DNA of 64,000 bases, from positions 682,001 through 746,000 of the forward strand of contig JALLLT010000011.1 of assembly GCA_025266875.1 (NCBI GenBank), in the 5' to 3' direction. Of the stretch, positions 61,461-64,000 are shown piece by piece; the first letter of the stretch is position 1; every line of letters begins with the position of its first letter. Under the pieces are notes generated by a model that did no database searches, was not told the DNA's origin, and saw only the letters and a program-made list of their open reading frames with translations. Position numbers and translations under genes: made by a program. The stretch is from Fennellomyces sp. T-0311. Taxonomy: Eukaryota; Mucoromycota; Mucoromycetes; Mucorales; Lichtheimiaceae.

Positions 61461-63070
61461 GATGGCAGGTTTTTTGTTGGTTTTTTTATGTACAGTAAGC
61501 TTGGACGATGGACTGATTCTTTCAGCTGGCTTTTTCTTTTTAGCTCTACACGCGTGGTCGCAGTAAAAAAGAAAAAAAAAAGTGACAAATGAACCACGTT
61601 TTTGGGTTGGAGTACTGGAAGACGGACGTCTGTAGAACTAAACTCGGCAGTCCGCTGGTTCAATGTGTTCTCCGCCGTCACCCTGCCTGCCACTTTGAAG
61701 CCAGGTACCTTTTTTTTTTAGCAAACATTTACTGACTCGTTGGTTACAGGCCTTTTTCTTTCCCTTCTTCTTCCAATCCCTTCGTTGTTGCCTGGCAATG
61801 GATACACAAAAGTGCTGCCGATGTTGCGTACGGCAATGACGCTATGCTGCAGTTGTTTGGTATAAACATTGTACGTAAACCTGTTTCATATTCATTGTCA
61901 CCATGACAAACCCTTTATTCATCGTAAAGTGCATCCGTTGTTGCTTGCCATATCTCCCTACTGCTTTGTATTTCTTCTGGATCATCTACTCATGCTCTTG
62001 ATGTGCTGTCATCCTGCAGGAAACGGGGCTCGGCTATATGGCATTTAATTCATGGATATTGATGGTTGTCGATCAGAAATAATGCTATAATATCTATGGA
62101 GTGCGGTATCTATAATTACCTTTCAAAATCATTATATTGGGCTGCGTTGCTATTTTGACGTTAGTTAACATGGGGAAAGAACGTATCCGTGCGTCGTAGG
62201 CCTGCGTCAGCGTGTCAGTCAGTAACAAAGCTCCGATTATGTTTCCTGTCTGTCATAGATATTTAATCCCGAAAGAATGATTGTGCACACAGTTTTCGAA
62301 TCAATCTGCCTCACCGATTACGCTTGGATCTGATATGGGTGATCGCCAGAATCTGTTGTGCATATACAACTCACGGTGATACAACAGCCAAGATAAGCAA
62401 TATTAAAATCGAGATGCGTATAGCCTTTTCATTGTGTTCCGAGAAAAAGAATCAATTGAAAATCACACATTGGTAATATGTACAAGTACTCTCTATTTTT
62501 TGGCTTCTTTGCACTGAACGTATAACGAGGAACGCTGGCTTGTGGAACGGATCTCCTTCTGACATCTGGCTACGTCTTCATTTTTTGACCACTTGCTATG
62601 TTGCTGCAATATACGATCTACTAATAGCTTGCTCTTCGACTTGCTCCATTTTACATCTTAGTTGCTCTAACGCAGTAGAGTGAGTTGGATTGCTCTTAAT
62701 ATTACAATCAGTGAGCTTTCTCTGGTTCATGAACTTGACTCGGGTCGATAAACATTGAAAGCGTCAATTAAAGTAGTTGACTTGACACTATGTTGCACAA
62801 GAAGTCTACAATCATGGAGGCTATTTGCATTCAAGCATGTAGCACAGTGTATAGCATTTACTTGGACATTTCGGTGTGGCATAGAATAACTGGCTCAATC
62901 CTTCGTATGTTTGCTTCAGGATGATACGCGTTAAGAGCTACCATCAAACACGGTTAAAGACCATTTCTGATGCAGTTGGACTGAAATAGAACTCTGCTGG
63001 GTTTCACAACGACCCTTTAAAAAAAATCATGCGGTGATGTTTTTGTATACTTGGCTTTACTCACGCACAA
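61461..63070. other. Divergent intergenic region: 4E-T-like / HEM14
   Basis: 1.6 kb without a supported gene. The left side should hold the 4E-T-like promoter and the right side the HEM14 promoter; no TATA box is obvious near 63030. I saw no tRNA or repeat element here. Confidence 0.45.
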
Positions 63071-64000
63071 ATGTCTTCTGTGGCTGTATTAGGTGGAGGA
63101 ATCTCGGGTCTTTCTGCTGCCTATTACCTTGCGCGATTCGCTCCACGAACAACCCAAATTACTCTTATTGAAGCTTCCGATCGCGTCGGTGGATGGATTA
63201 AAAGTCGTCGTGTTGAACCTGGATTCCACCCATCGTGTCCATTGCAAACTTCCAATGGACCCAATACCATTTTATTTGAATCCGGTCCTCGTAGTCTTCG
63301 TCCTGTAGGCATTAGTGGGGCTGTCGTTTTAGAAATGGTAAGCTTTTTTTTCTTTTTTATTGCTGCGCAATCGTTTCTTAAACAGGCAGTAGACAAGAGA
63401 CTTGGGTTTGGCGGATAGCTTACTGAGTGTACCCAAAACCGATCCATCAGCGAAAAATCGATACATTTATTTTGATGGATCTATCAATACGCTACCCAGT
63501 TCATTGCCATCGTTACTGTTCAACAAACCACCGGTGCTCAAAGGAGTCATACCCTCTGTTTTACGCGAACCTTTCATCCGTTCAGCACGTACAGGAAAGC
63601 CAGATGACGATGAAACACTCTATTCATTGGTATCACGTCGATTCGATGAGCATGTTGCCTTGGACTTGGTTGGGTCCATTGTGCACGGTATCTATGCGGG
63701 CGATGTCAAGGCACTTTCGGCTCAATCCACTCTTCGTATGCTTTACGACAACGAACGTGTTTATGGAAGCGTTGTCAAGGGATTGCTCAAGGGAGGTGTC
63801 AAGATGGAAACGTTCCGTGAGCGCGGTATTGCTGCGCGTGCTCGCAAAGAGGATCCAGATTGGTTTGGAAAGATGGAAGGCATGAGTGTCGTAGGCTTCA
63901 AAGACGGTACTGAAATGCTGACGGACCGGTTACGGACTTACTTGGAACAATGTGAAAATGTCACTATCATCAAAGATGAACCTGTCCGTGCATTAAAAGC
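63071..64000 (+). CDS. HEM14: Protoporphyrinogen oxidase (partial, 5' part)
   Basis: Two exons so far: 63071-63337 and 63393 to the window end (still open), about 291 residues of a protein that is normally some 500-550 long. The N-terminus VAVLGGGISGLSAAYYLAR is a FAD-binding GxGxxG motif, followed by EASDRVGGWIKSRR and GPNTILFESGPRSLRP, all typical of HemY-type protoporphyrinogen oxidase. The second exon continues with TRDLGLADSLLSVP, DPSAKNRYIYFDG and GIYAGDVKALSAQSTLRML. The enzyme oxidises protoporphyrinogen IX to protoporphyrin IX in the mitochondrial inner membrane, the next-to-last step of haem synthesis. The acceptor at 63392 (gcagtag) is chosen because the alternative AG nine bases earlier breaks the frame. 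The gene is cut by the window edge. Confidence 0.95.

Noticed and set aside
61461..63070. tRNA genes in the large spacers
   Set aside because: I looked for GGTTCGA-type B boxes with a matching A box and stem and found none convincing; a covariance-model scan would be decisive.

Overview
This is eukaryotic nuclear DNA from a fungus, most likely an early-diverging mould of the Mucoromycota (Mucorales type). Evidence: GT-AG introns almost all between about 45 and 85 bp; fungal-only genes such as MGM101, ATG8 with a two-residue tail after the processed glycine, and allantoate-type permeases; a UraA/RutG-like NCS2 permease; and a U6 snRNA gene. For each main gene I joined the exons by hand; the exon lengths sum to a multiple of three and the reading frame is kept across every junction.

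The window has two compartments. Positions 1 to about 40,450 are gene-poor, AT-rich accessory DNA. They hold an NCS2 nucleobase permease (523-2595, -), a decayed 7-TM gene broken by a 119-bp terminal-inverted-repeat element (7820-8853, +), its intact paralogue (9366-10301, +) and ATG8 (11876-12413, +). Then comes a cluster of anion:cation symporter (Dal5/allantoate-permease-like) MFS genes: two tandem duplicates on the minus strand (13570-15593, 19748-21832), two on the plus strand (31385-33335, 36543-38462) and three relics of the same family (about 12990, 17400 and 23700). A degraded Mutator-like transposase (about 26440-28500), a U6 snRNA (29266-29387) and a broken VC0807-like membrane protein gene lie between them.

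Positions about 40,490 to 64,000 are compact, conserved housekeeping DNA: an alpha-arrestin with a PPxY motif, MGM101, an F-box protein, a trehalose-phosphate synthase/phosphatase-like protein, methionine aminopeptidase 1, an ASCC1-like KH/2H protein, a bHLH regulator, a PAQR/IZH membrane protein with a coiled-coil N-terminus, EFM4, a 4E-T-like eIF4E-binding protein, and the 5' part of protoporphyrinogen oxidase (HEM14), cut off by the window edge.

The accessory half reads as a nutrient-uptake region (nucleobase and organic-anion permeases, with two GATA-type sites before the NCS2 gene) that grew by tandem duplication and is littered with relics. No clearly new system was found. The most informative observations are an exact insertion footprint in the 7-TM pseudogene, repeated Trp-to-stop changes in unrelated relics, a graded intron loss or gain series among the MFS paralogues built around 15- and 18-nt microexons, and a TPS/TPP-like protein that keeps the phosphatase motifs while its glycosyltransferase site has decayed.
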